From CAYQNU01 sp964419055 (GTDB lineage: Bacteria; Bacteroidota; Bacteroidia; Flavobacteriales_D; Parvicellaceae): a stretch of 64,000 nucleotides of DNA. The translations under genes and the position numbers were made by a program. The stretch lies in contig CAYQNU010000008.1 in the NCBI GenBank assembly GCA_964419055.1, forward strand, positions 119,832 to 183,831, read 5' to 3'. The notes beneath the pieces were generated by a model. The model was given only the letters and a program-made list of their open reading frames with translations. It was not told the origin of the DNA and searched no databases. How positions within the stretch are numbered: the first letter of the stretch is position 1; the number at the start of each line of letters is the position of its first letter. Shown one piece after another: positions 44,197 to 52,692 of this stretch.

Positions 44197-45480
44197 ATGG
44201 GCACAGCTAAAATCATTCTAGACGGGAAAGAGTTCGAGTTTCCAACGGTTGTTGGATCAGAAAATGAAAATGCAATTGACATTTCTAACTTAAGAGCCCA
44301 CACGGGTTACATTACTTTAGATCCTGGTTATAAAAATACCGGTGCTACAAGTAGTGCTATTACATTTTTAGATGGTGAAGAAGGAATTTTGCACTATAGA
44401 GGGTATCCAATTGAGCAATTAGCTGATAAAGCAGAATTTTTAGAAGTAGCTTATTTGTTGATTTATGGCGAATTACCAACAAAAGCTGAGTATGATAAAT
44501 TCAAACACAGCATTATGATGCACACGTTGGTTCATGAAGATATGAAACAATTCTTAGAAGCTTATCCAAGCGGTGCTCATCCAATGGGAATTATCGCCTC
44601 TTTAGTTTGCTCTTTTTCAACATTCTATCCAGAGTCACAACAAGTAAATAGACCAAAAGAAGCTGTAGATTTAACCATTCACCGTTTATTAGCTAAATTG
44701 CCTACTTTATCTGCTTGGTCATACAAAATTTCAAGAAGACACCCAGTTGTTTATCCTTTGAATAAATACAACTATTGTGAGAATTTCTTACACATGATGT
44801 TTTCTTTACCTGTGGAAGAATACAAACCTAACCCAGTAGTTGCTTCTGCTTTAAACAAATTGTTAATTCTTCACGCTGACCACGAACAAAATTGTTCAGC
44901 TTCTACCGTTCGTATGGTAGGTTCTTCACAAGCAAACTTATACGCTTCTATAGCTGCTGGTGTTGCTGCTCTTTGGGGGCCACTTCACGGAGGTGCTAAT
45001 CAGGAAGTGATCGAAATGTTGGAGAAAATCAAAAATGATGGTGGTGACGTAGACAAATGGATCAATAAAGCAAAAGATAAAAACGATAATTTCCGTTTGA
45101 TGGGATTTGGTCACCGAGTTTACAAAAACTTTGACCCTAGAGCAACTATCATTAAAAAGGCTGCTGATGATGTATTAACACAATTAGGTGTTAACGATCC
45201 AGTATTGGAAATTGCTAAAAAATTAGAAAAAGTAGCACTTGAAGATGATTATTTCAAATCAAGAGGATTATATCCAAATGTAGATTTCTACTCTGGTATT
45301 ATCTATCGAGCAATTGGAATTCCTACAGAAATGTTTACCGTAATGTTTGCATTAGGAAGACTTCCAGGATGGATTGCTCAATGGAAAGAAATGATTGAAA
45401 ATAAAGAACCAATTGGTAGACCACGTCAAGTGTATACTGGTGCAACAAAAAGAGATTTTGTTGACATTTCAAAAAGATAA
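44197..45480 (+). CDS. gltA: Citrate synthase
   Basis: This 427-residue type II citrate synthase condenses acetyl-CoA with oxaloacetate at the entry of the TCA cycle. Family blocks are H-A-D-H-E-Q-N-C-S-A-S-T-V-R from 226, G-F-G-H306-R-V-Y-K and N-V-D363-F-Y-S-G, which carry the catalytic His and Asp residues, and the C-terminal W-x-E-M-I-E-N-K-E-P-I-G-R-P-R-Q. The N-terminal small domain of the long hexameric form is present. The ATG at 44197 follows an A-rich leader. A clear terminator follows. Acetyl-CoA supply may link it with acs nearby, but they are not in one operon. Confidence 0.97.
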   Translation: MGTAKIILDGKEFEFPTVVGSENENAIDISNLRAHTGYITLDPGYKNTGATSSAITFLDGEEGILHYRGYPIEQLADKAEFLEVAYLLIYGELPTKAEYDKFKHSIMMHTLVHEDMKQFLEAYPSGAHPMGIIASLVCSFSTFYPESQQVNRPKEAVDLTIHRLLAKLPTLSAWSYKISRRHPVVYPLNKYNYCENFLHMMFSLPVEEYKPNPVVASALNKLLILHADHEQNCSASTVRMVGSSQANLYASIAAGVAALWGPLHGGANQEVIEMLEKIKNDGGDVDKWINKAKDKNDNFRLMGFGHRVYKNFDPRATIIKKAADDVLTQLGVNDPVLEIAKKLEKVALEDDYFKSRGLYPNVDFYSGIIYRAIGIPTEMFTVMFALGRLPGWIAQWKEMIENKEPIGRPRQVYTGATKRDFVDISKR

Positions 45481-45502
45481 TTATCTTATCATTTTATAAA
45501 AT

Positions 45503-45534
45503 AAAGGTTGTGCCGTTGGGTGCAACCTTTTTTA
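45503..45534 (+). terminator. Rho-independent terminator of gltA
   Basis: AAAGGTTG pairs with CAACCTTT around a 12-base GC-richer loop and leads into a T run. Confidence 0.85.
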
Positions 45535-45560
45535 TTTACACTAAGAACTGATTCTTATTT

Positions 45561-46616
45561 ATGCTAAAAGCAGATTACAAAAAATATAGTTTAAATTTTA
45601 AAGAAGCCAGCGGCACTTCTCGTGGGATTTTAAATTCCAAAACCTCTTATTTATTAAAAATTTGGAACAGCGAAACTCCCGAAATATTCGGATTAGGTGA
45701 ATGCAGTTTAATTGAAGGTTTAAGTCCTGATAACGAACAGGAACTTGAATTACAATTGAAAAAAATAGTGAGTCAACCCGAAATTATATCTGAACAATAT
45801 TTGGTTTCATTAGCTCCTTTACCTTCACTCCGTTTTGGAATTGAAATGGCCTTGTTAGATTTTAAAAATGGAGGCCAAAAACAATTTTTCAGGTCACCTT
45901 TCTCACAGGGTTTAGAAGGACAAAAAATAAATGGCTTGATTTGGATGAACACTAAAGAACATATGCTTCAACAAGTAAAAACTAAACTTGCCGCAGGATT
46001 TTCTTGTCTCAAACTTAAAATTGGTGCAATTAACTTTAGTGATGAAGTGGATATCCTTCGTTCCTTACGCAAAGAATTTGATGAGCATGATTTAGAAATT
46101 CGGGTAGACGCCAACGGTGCCTTTACTCCATCGGAGGCCTTACATAAATTAAATCAACTGGATGAATTAGACATTCACAGTATTGAACAACCCATAAAAG
46201 CAGGTCAGTGGCAAGAGATGGCTGAATTGTGTGAGAAAAGCCCCTTGGACATAGCGTTGGATGAAGAGTTAATTGGTGTTTATTCTCAAGAAGATCAGAT
46301 TAAAGTATTGGAAACGATAAATCCTCACTATTGCATTTTTAAACCCAGTTTATTAGGTGGATTTGATGCTACTTATCAATGGATAAAATTATGTGGTGAG
46401 TTATCCATTCCTTGGTGGGCCACTTCAGCACTTGAATCCAATATTGGATTGAACGCAGTTGCACAATTTACAGCACAGTTTTACAATCCATTGCCACAAG
46501 GTTTAGGAACGGGTCAATTATACACCAATAATATCAAAAGTCCATTAGAAATAAAAGGACAACGATTGTTTTATAATTCAAACTTAAATTGGGAGGATCC
46601 CTTTTATCTATTATGA
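45561..46616 (+). CDS. menC: o-Succinylbenzoate synthase (menaquinone pathway)
   Basis: This 351-residue enolase-superfamily enzyme dehydrates SHCHC to o-succinylbenzoate. The expected residues are in place: the K-L-K pair (Lys151, Lys153), metal ligands Asp183 (V-D-A-N-G), Glu209 (I-E-Q-P) and Asp234 (D-E-E-L), and Lys261 (K-P-S-L-L-G-G). The superfamily includes dipeptide epimerases and muconate enzymes, but the directly overlapping menE gene settles the assignment. Its stop overlaps the menE start as ATGA. The other men genes are not in the window. Confidence 0.93.
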   Translation: MLKADYKKYSLNFKEASGTSRGILNSKTSYLLKIWNSETPEIFGLGECSLIEGLSPDNEQELELQLKKIVSQPEIISEQYLVSLAPLPSLRFGIEMALLDFKNGGQKQFFRSPFSQGLEGQKINGLIWMNTKEHMLQQVKTKLAAGFSCLKLKIGAINFSDEVDILRSLRKEFDEHDLEIRVDANGAFTPSEALHKLNQLDELDIHSIEQPIKAGQWQEMAELCEKSPLDIALDEELIGVYSQEDQIKVLETINPHYCIFKPSLLGGFDATYQWIKLCGELSIPWWATSALESNIGLNAVAQFTAQFYNPLPQGLGTGQLYTNNIKSPLEIKGQRLFYNSNLNWEDPFYLL

Positions 46617-47647
46617 AACTTACGGTAAAAACGATAGAAGGATTATTATTTAACATTGAGAAATCGGATGATATTTATTCCTTTTCGTCTGTGTTAAATT
46701 CCATTGACCCCGGTTTAGTTCCCTTTTTATTAGATTGGTTCAGTGATTCTAAATCGCTAAAAGTTTCCACTTCGGGTTCAACGGGATCACCTAAAATTAT
46801 TGAGCTTTCAAAAGAATCGATGATTTCAAGTGCTCAACAAACGTTGGCTTTCTTCAATCTAAAACCTGATCAAACGGCCTTATTATGCTTACCCACACAA
46901 TTCATTGCTGGAAAAATGATGGTTGTTAGAGCTATAGTTGGACAGTTAACTTTATGCTGTGTTTCACCATCGGGAAATCCACTCGAAAAAATAAATTTCA
47001 ACATTGATTTTGCTGCATGCACCCCTTTTCAAGTAAGCAATATATTGATTGAACATCCTAAAAAAATTAATTTAATTACAACTTTAATTATTGGTGGAGG
47101 AGCAATAGATGGCTTATTGATGAATAAAATAAATGAAAATTGGGTAACTACCGCTTGTTACAGCACATTTGGGATGACCGAAACCATAACACACATTGCC
47201 TTAAGAAAGGTTAACGGCTCTGATAAAGAATCTTTTTTCAGAACACTGCCTTCTGTAAAAGTGAGTAAATCAACAAGAGATACGCTTTTAATTTCAGCAC
47301 CTTACATACAATCAGAACTTATAGAAACAAATGACACCATAGACCTTATGGATGAACATTCGTTTATTTGGAAAGGTAGGTTAGATTTTGTAATCAATTC
47401 GGGTGGAATTAAATTATTTCCAGAACAAATGGAAGAAAAAATTGCACCTCTACTTGGAGCGCTACATTTTTACTTCTCCAAGGAAACGCATCCTACTTTA
47501 GGCGAAGTGCCCATTTTATACATAGAATCAAAACCATTTGAATTACCCAATTTTAAGACCCTATTATCTAAATTTGAAGTACCCAAAAAGGTCTATTTTG
47601 TAGATTATTTTGACCGGACACCAACGAATAAAGTAATTCGGAAGTAA
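46613..47647 (+). CDS. menE: o-Succinylbenzoate-CoA ligase, short form
   Basis: This AMP-forming ligase would activate o-succinylbenzoate for naphthoate ring closure. The phosphate loop S-T-S-G-S-T-G-S-P-K and the aromatic-acid motif S-T-F-G-M-T-E-T are present. G-R-L-D-F-V-I-N-S-G-G-I-K and the C-terminal T-P-T-N-K-V-I-R-K, with the catalytic Lys, close the protein. At 344 residues it is about 100 shorter than proteobacterial or Bacillus MenE, mostly from the N terminus, as in other Bacteroidota. The ATG at 46613 overlapping the menC stop (ATGA) is chosen over an upstream TTG at 46589 inside menC. Confidence 0.9.
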   Translation: MKLTVKTIEGLLFNIEKSDDIYSFSSVLNSIDPGLVPFLLDWFSDSKSLKVSTSGSTGSPKIIELSKESMISSAQQTLAFFNLKPDQTALLCLPTQFIAGKMMVVRAIVGQLTLCCVSPSGNPLEKINFNIDFAACTPFQVSNILIEHPKKINLITTLIIGGGAIDGLLMNKINENWVTTACYSTFGMTETITHIALRKVNGSDKESFFRTLPSVKVSKSTRDTLLISAPYIQSELIETNDTIDLMDEHSFIWKGRLDFVINSGGIKLFPEQMEEKIAPLLGALHFYFSKETHPTLGEVPILYIESKPFELPNFKTLLSKFEVPKKVYFVDYFDRTPTNKVIRK

Positions 47648-47700
47648 CTAGCAATTAACAACCTAATCCAATAACCATCGGATACGGAAAAAATTAATTC

Positions 47701-47727
47701 AAAAACGCAATTAAAAGGTACGTTTTT
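47701..47727. terminator. Weak hairpin between convergent menE and acs
   Basis: AAAAACG and CGTTTTT pair around a 13-base loop. It is only seven pairs long and AT-rich. Confidence 0.3.
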
Positions 47728-47729
47728 AC

Positions 47730-49628
47730 TTATTTCTGAGCCCCATCTTTAATCTTATCAACTATACTTGGGTCAAGTAACGTACTCGTATCGCCAAAAT
47801 TAGAGAAATCTCCTTCGGCTATTTTTCGTAAAATTCTACGCATAATTTTCCCTGAACGAGTTTTGGGTAACCCTTCAACAACCTGAATTTTATCCGGTTT
47901 GGCAATGGCCCCTATTTCCAACGTTACTTGAGCCAACACTTCTTTTTTCAAGTTGACCAAATCTACCGAGGCATCACAAATCAAATAAGCGTATATTCCT
48001 TGTCCTTTTATATCGTGCGGATACCCAACTACAGCTGATTCGATTACATGTGGATGGGTGTTGATAGCATCTTCTACTTCAGCAGTACCAATTCTATGGC
48101 CCGAAACATTAATAACATCATCTACCCTACCCGTAATGCGGTAATAGCCATCTTCATCACGTTTGCATCCATCTCCAGTAAAGTATTTGTTTTTGTAGGT
48201 AGAAAAATACGTTGTGCTGCAACGCTCGTGATCGCCCCAAGTAGTGCGCAACATAGATGGCCACGGAAATTTAATGCATAAATTACCTTCTACTCCATTT
48301 CCTACAATTTCATTACCTTCTGTATCAACTAAACATGGTTGAATACCCGGTAATGGTAACGTTGCAAAAGTGGGTTTCAGTGGCGTAACACCTGCCAACG
48401 GAGCTATCATCATTCCGCCTGTTTCAGTTTGCCACCAAGTATCTACCAACGGGCAATTTCCTTTTCCAATGTTTTTATGATACCATTCCCACGCTTCATC
48501 ATTAATGGGTTCGCCAACACTTCCCAATACGCGCAGTGATGACAAATCATGTTTGGTAACCAATTCCAATGAGAATGCCTGCAACGCTCTAATAGCAGTG
48601 GGGGCAGTATAAAATAAGGTTACTTTGTGTTTCGCAACTACCTCCCAAAAACGACCAGCATCAGGATAGGTTGGTACACCTTCAAACAACACAACGGTAG
48701 CTCCGCTTAGTAAAGGCCCATAAACAATGTAACTGTGACCCGTTATCCAACCAATATCCGCAGTGCACCAGTAAATATCTGAATCTTGATATTGAAAAAC
48801 ATTTCTAAATGAATATTCCGCAAAAACCATATAACCTGCTGTAGTATGCACTACACCTTTTGGTTTGCCTGTAGAGCCCGATGTATATAAAATGAATAAT
48901 TCATCTTCAGCATTCACAGGTGTAGGAGGACAATTAGGAGATTGTGTAGCCATTTCTTCGTGCCACCAACGATCTCTTCCTTCAACAAGTGAAATGAGTG
49001 AATCGGTTCGTTTGTATATAACTACATTGGTCACAGACGTACAGTTTAATAATGCTTCATCTACAATTTCTTTTAATGCAATTTGTTTATCGCCTCTCAA
49101 TCCAAAATCAGCGGTAAGTACAATTTTACAATCAGAATCGTTGATTCGCTCAGCTAAGGCTTTAGCAGAAAAACCAGCAAAAACTACTGAATGTATGGCT
49201 CCAATGCGGGCACAAGCCAATACGGCAACAGACAATTCAACCACCATAGGCATATAAATACACACTCTATCTCCTTTTTGAATACCTAGATTTTTGAGCA
49301 TATTGGCGGCTTTACATACTTCAGCATGTAATTCGGCATAGGTTAATTTAAGCACACTTTCTGTTGGATGATTGGGCTCCCAAATGATAGCCGTTTTGTT
49401 AGGCTGAGTAGCTAGATGTCTATCCAAACAATTTTCGGTGATGTTGAGATGTGCGCCTTCAAACCATTTTACGGAAGGTTGTTCGAAATTCCAATTGAGT
49501 ACTGAATCCCATTTTTTTTGCCAAGTAAACGATTCGGCAATGGTTGCCCAAAATTTTTCTGGATTGTTGACACTTTCTGCATATTGCTCGTGATATTCTT
49601 CAAAAGATTGTATGTTTTTGATGGGCAT
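47730..49628 (-). CDS. acs: Acetyl-CoA synthetase
   Basis: This 632-residue AMP-forming enzyme activates acetate to acetyl-CoA. The phosphate loop Y-T-S-G-S-T-G-K-P-K-G is followed by the conserved W-W-Q-T-E-T-G-G, and the C-terminal K-T-R-S-G-K-I-M-R-R carries the catalytic, regulatory-acetylation Lys. The N-terminal E-Y-H-E-Q-Y and W-F-E-G-A-H-L-N blocks are typical of Acs. The ATG at 49628 is chosen; an upstream in-frame start at 49664 would lie at a possible promoter (TATCTTCG on the minus strand, 49654-49661). Length is normal. Confidence 0.95.
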   Translation of the reverse strand: MPIKNIQSFEEYHEQYAESVNNPEKFWATIAESFTWQKKWDSVLNWNFEQPSVKWFEGAHLNITENCLDRHLATQPNKTAIIWEPNHPTESVLKLTYAELHAEVCKAANMLKNLGIQKGDRVCIYMPMVVELSVAVLACARIGAIHSVVFAGFSAKALAERINDSDCKIVLTADFGLRGDKQIALKEIVDEALLNCTSVTNVVIYKRTDSLISLVEGRDRWWHEEMATQSPNCPPTPVNAEDELFILYTSGSTGKPKGVVHTTAGYMVFAEYSFRNVFQYQDSDIYWCTADIGWITGHSYIVYGPLLSGATVVLFEGVPTYPDAGRFWEVVAKHKVTLFYTAPTAIRALQAFSLELVTKHDLSSLRVLGSVGEPINDEAWEWYHKNIGKGNCPLVDTWWQTETGGMMIAPLAGVTPLKPTFATLPLPGIQPCLVDTEGNEIVGNGVEGNLCIKFPWPSMLRTTWGDHERCSTTYFSTYKNKYFTGDGCKRDEDGYYRITGRVDDVINVSGHRIGTAEVEDAINTHPHVIESAVVGYPHDIKGQGIYAYLICDASVDLVNLKKEVLAQVTLEIGAIAKPDKIQVVEGLPKTRSGKIMRRILRKIAEGDFSNFGDTSTLLDPSIVDKIKDGAQK

Positions 49629-49805
49629 AGATAAATTGATTAAGTATGTGTTACGAAGATACAATTTTTAAAAGTAACTGATTAAACTAGAATAGGATTT
49701 TTAATTTAGAATTTTACATAAAATGAATTATGTAAATGAAATCTACTGATAATTATCAACCCCCACTAATAGTGTATTTTTATAATGTTTAGTAAAAAAA
49801 TATTT

Positions 49806-49956
49806 AACCACATAGGAGAAATCATAGTCACATAGATTTGATTCTATAAAGCTTAAGATAGAAGCTTTGCTTTTACATAGTTAGCTATGGAAAAATAAAA
49901 TTTTTGACTATGTATAAACTTTTGAATATCAACACATTATATGTGTCTATGTGGTT
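49806..49956. repeat. Family D inverted-repeat element (AACCACATAG ends)
   Basis: AACCACATAG (49806-49815) and CTATGTGGTT (49947-49956) are perfect 10-base terminal inverted repeats. Nested inside are CATAGTCA (49823) with TGACTATG (49905), and a central CATAG-TTAG-CTATG hairpin (49876-49889). Two AAGCTT sites flank an AAGATAG spacer. The 400-base gap between acs and the SDR gene holds no gene. A second left end, AACCACATAG, lies at 63950-63959. Confidence 0.88.
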
Positions 49957-50030
49957 TTTTTCTTATTTATCTTAAAATAGGTAGTGAGCGTATAAATTAG
50001 AAACACTACCATCTCAGTAATTTTCTACAA

Positions 50031-50732
50031 TTATGGTGTAGAATTGGATACTTGCAGTATTTTTCCATTGTAAAATTGATAATCGTATTGTACAAATTGG
50101 CTTAGGTATTTCCCCATTTCTTGTGGTTGAACAGATGCTTGATAACCAGGAAAAGCTTCATTCAACATTTCTGTTTGTACCGCGCCTAATGCCACCGCAT
50201 TTACATGTACGCCCGATTCTTTCAACTCCTCAGCTAAACACTCAGTAAGAATAGAAACAGCACCTTTAGATGAACTGTATGCCGATAATCCTGCAAATTT
50301 AGCACTTCCGTTTATCCCACCCATACTCGATACATTGAGTACATTGCCTTTTGCAAGCATTAAATTAGGCAATAGATATTGTGTAATACGAATCAATCCA
50401 AACACATTTACTTCATACACGCGTTGCAATTCTTCTTGCGAAATTTCTGCAAAGGGTTTGTTCAGCAACACTCCTGCATTATTGATTAAGCCATGTATAA
50501 GTGTATCTTTAAAATAAGAATCCAATTGGCTTAAATCGCCTTTTACGATATCAAAATCCAAACAAATCAATTGCTCCGAATTACCCAACGATTCCTTCAA
50601 CGCAACTAATGACTCGGTATTTCTAGAAATAGCATACACTCTGTTGTTGGTGTTGATCAACTCCTTGACGGTAGCCAATCCAATTCCCCGCGATGCTCCT
50701 GTGATGACGATATTTTTCATAATATTTTTCAT
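50031..50732 (-). CDS. Short-chain dehydrogenase/reductase
   Basis: This 233-residue classical SDR has the cofactor motif T-G-A-S-R-G-I-G near the N terminus, N-N-A-G-V near 88-92 and the catalytic pattern S-S-M-G-G then Y-S-S-S-K. An E or D following strand 2 is not obvious, and N-A-V-A-L-G-A near 180 replaces the more usual N-x-V-x-P-G. Substrate unknown. It starts 7 bases after the Fic gene stop. The start region is duplicated: AAAAATATTATG occurs twice in tandem, giving two in-frame ATG codons at 50732 and 50720. Confidence 0.85.
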   Translation of the reverse strand: MKNIMKNIVITGASRGIGLATVKELINTNNRVYAISRNTESLVALKESLGNSEQLICLDFDIVKGDLSQLDSYFKDTLIHGLINNAGVLLNKPFAEISQEELQRVYEVNVFGLIRITQYLLPNLMLAKGNVLNVSSMGGINGSAKFAGLSAYSSSKGAVSILTECLAEELKESGVHVNAVALGAVQTEMLNEAFPGYQASVQPQEMGKYLSQFVQYDYQFYNGKILQVSNSTP

Positions 50733-50739
50733 AATATTT

Positions 50740-52179
50740 TTATACCTCAGCTTTTATAAAATCCATAATATCTTTTCCAATACCCTTTGCAAATAATTTA
50801 ACATCATATTGATTAGAAACTAATAAGTAATTCTGTTTCAGTATGGTTCTATTAATTGACTTTCTTACCTTTTTCTTGTTATCTTTATTAGGATAAGGAT
50901 GTATTGAATTTCCTAATTCTGATAAAAAATTGAAAACCCTATTAACGACTAATTCACTTGATATTTCATCTTCAATTTGTAGTTTAATTTCAAAGTAATT
51001 TAAATTAAATTGAATATCTATTTTTACAAAAACAGAAAAAGTTGGATCACTTTTATAATTATTGAGAATATATAAAACTGTTAAGTCCTTTCTTTTATTA
51101 TTAAAGTCTGAAATATCATTCAAAATATAACTCTTTAAATCAGTAAATGAATGAAAATTAATTGGTTTACTCCAACGTGCATTGTTAATTGAAATAGCAT
51201 TCCATTGTATTTCATAAAATAGTTCTGAATATTTGAAACCTACATTGTCTAATTCTTGAATAAAAGGTATAAATAGTTTTTCAATAATATCAGCCCTATT
51301 TATAGATTCATTATTCTTTAAACTGGCATTTTGTTTCCTTTTCAGCAACTCTATTTCTTTATCCAAGTCATCTTCATCCTCTATATCTTCACCTTTTATG
51401 GCTTTAAGGATGATTTCTTGCGATTCAATAATACGTTCACCAATGAAGTTGTAAAACAAAACTTCACTGCCACCATACATTTGAATATCTGACAAAAGTC
51501 TGTTGTAGGTATCTTTTTGAGAAGTTTTAATAATGAATGGAGGATAGCCGCAACTTATTAATATCAAATTGGATAAAATTCGTGAAACTCTACCATTTCC
51601 ATCATGAAAAGGATGAATAAATAGAAAATCAATGTGAAACTGAGCGGCCATTTTTAATGGATGTTCTGTTGTTTTATCCATAAAATATGCATCAAAAAAG
51701 GCATTTAAATTATTCAATAACGTATGAATCTTTTCAGGTACTTCATCAAAGGGTTCGAATTTTATTTTTTCTCCCTTATAGTTTATTATTTCATTATTAT
51801 ACGATTTCCATTCCCCAACCATTAGTTTCTTGTCTAGGTCTTCTTCGAAAATTATAGCTCTGTGTATCTCTTTAATTCTCTTTTCAGACAACCTTTTTTC
51901 TCCCTTACCAATAGAAAAAACTTCCTCAACGATGTTGTTATGCCCAACCATTTCGTTCAAATCTTTAATCGATTTGTTAGAGATATTAAGAACTGAGGTC
52001 ATTACACTTCGTGTTTCTTCACGTGTCAAAGTACCTCCTTCCATGCTATTGGAGTGATAGTTCCAATCGAGTCTAAATTTGTAGTGTACTTTTTTTAACA
52101 CCTCTTTATCAATTTCTCCAAAGGAGTTTATTTGCTCTTGCAGTGTATCTATTTTAGTTAGTACTTCCTTTAAGGTCAT
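50740..52179 (-). CDS. Fic family protein with N-terminal inhibitory motif
   Basis: This 479-residue protein is a predicted AMP-transferase that modifies target proteins. The Fic core motif H189-P-F-H-D-G-N-G-R-V-S-R200 is complete (H-x-F-x-D-G-N-G-R-x-x-R). An inhibitory-helix motif S43-N-S-M-E47-G lies N-terminal to the core, as in class II Fic proteins, where the Glu blocks ATP binding. A ~240-residue C-terminal region has an acidic linker (E-D-I-E-D-E-D-D-L-D near 265) and mixed alpha/beta sequence I do not recognise. There is no antitoxin gene. A block of long inverted repeats lies directly upstream, and an SDR gene follows in the same direction. Confidence 0.92.
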   Translation of the reverse strand: MTLKEVLTKIDTLQEQINSFGEIDKEVLKKVHYKFRLDWNYHSNSMEGGTLTREETRSVMTSVLNISNKSIKDLNEMVGHNNIVEEVFSIGKGEKRLSEKRIKEIHRAIIFEEDLDKKLMVGEWKSYNNEIINYKGEKIKFEPFDEVPEKIHTLLNNLNAFFDAYFMDKTTEHPLKMAAQFHIDFLFIHPFHDGNGRVSRILSNLILISCGYPPFIIKTSQKDTYNRLLSDIQMYGGSEVLFYNFIGERIIESQEIILKAIKGEDIEDEDDLDKEIELLKRKQNASLKNNESINRADIIEKLFIPFIQELDNVGFKYSELFYEIQWNAISINNARWSKPINFHSFTDLKSYILNDISDFNNKRKDLTVLYILNNYKSDPTFSVFVKIDIQFNLNYFEIKLQIEDEISSELVVNRVFNFLSELGNSIHPYPNKDNKKKVRKSINRTILKQNYLLVSNQYDVKLFAKGIGKDIMDFIKAEV

Positions 52180-52300
52180 GGCAATGTTGAAAATGGATTA
52201 TTAATGTTAATACAATGTAGAGTTCCTAAAATTACAAAATTCTTTGAAACGCTGTGATTATTTGAATCAAATTATAATAATTGTACCAAGTCTTATGTCG

Positions 52301-52411
52301 TTCTCGATACAATGATTCCATCTTAAGTGTAAAGTCACTTCGAGTGAATTGTTTATTTTGTCAGCTTTACTAGCGTAAAGATGTTACAAAATTTACAATT
52401 TGTATCGAGAA
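52301..52411. repeat. Family E inverted-repeat element, short copy
   Basis: Terminal inverted repeats TTCTCGATACAA (52301-52312) and TTGTATCGAGAA (52400-52411) are perfect over 12 bases. The interior holds the near-palindrome TCACTTCGAGTGA and GTAAAG words. Both family E copies are preceded by A-T-G-T-C-G. No coding potential. Confidence 0.88.
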
Positions 52412-52467
52412 GGTGCGAGGGATAAAGAGTTCGTTCACTTTGTAATTGAGTTCTTTCCTCCATGTCG

Positions 52468-52671
52468 TTCTCGATACAAAAATCTATTTTTATGCAACCG
52501 CTTTGCTTGTTGCTAAAAATATACGATTTTCACTCGAACTGACTCACGTAGTGATAAACAAACAATATTCCATTCGTTCCAATAAATTCAATTAGTCAGT
52601 TCGAGTGATTTTCGTATATTTTACAGTGATTTTGAAAAAATCGATTGTAAAATAGAAAATTGTATCGAGAA
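52468..52671. repeat. Family E inverted-repeat element, long copy with nested hairpins
   Basis: The termini TTCTCGATACAA (52468-52479) and TTGTATCGAGAA (52660-52671) equal those of the copy 57 bases to the left. Inner arms 52519-52544 and 52594-52619 pair over 26 bases with three mismatches, including a perfect CACTCGAACTGACT/AGTCAGTTCGAGTG. Between outer and inner stems each side carries its own hairpin, GCAAC...GTTGC on the left and TTTACA...TGTAAA on the right, with unrelated sequence. Folded, this gives a multi-arm structure with a ~49-base central loop. The 513-base gap 52180-52692 contains no gene. Confidence 0.9.
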
Positions 52672-52692
52672 CAGACCTTAAGACGACAATCT

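Noticed and set aside
49629..49664. Upstream start for acs
   Set aside because: It would begin inside or before the likely -7 box; family proteins align from the internal Met.
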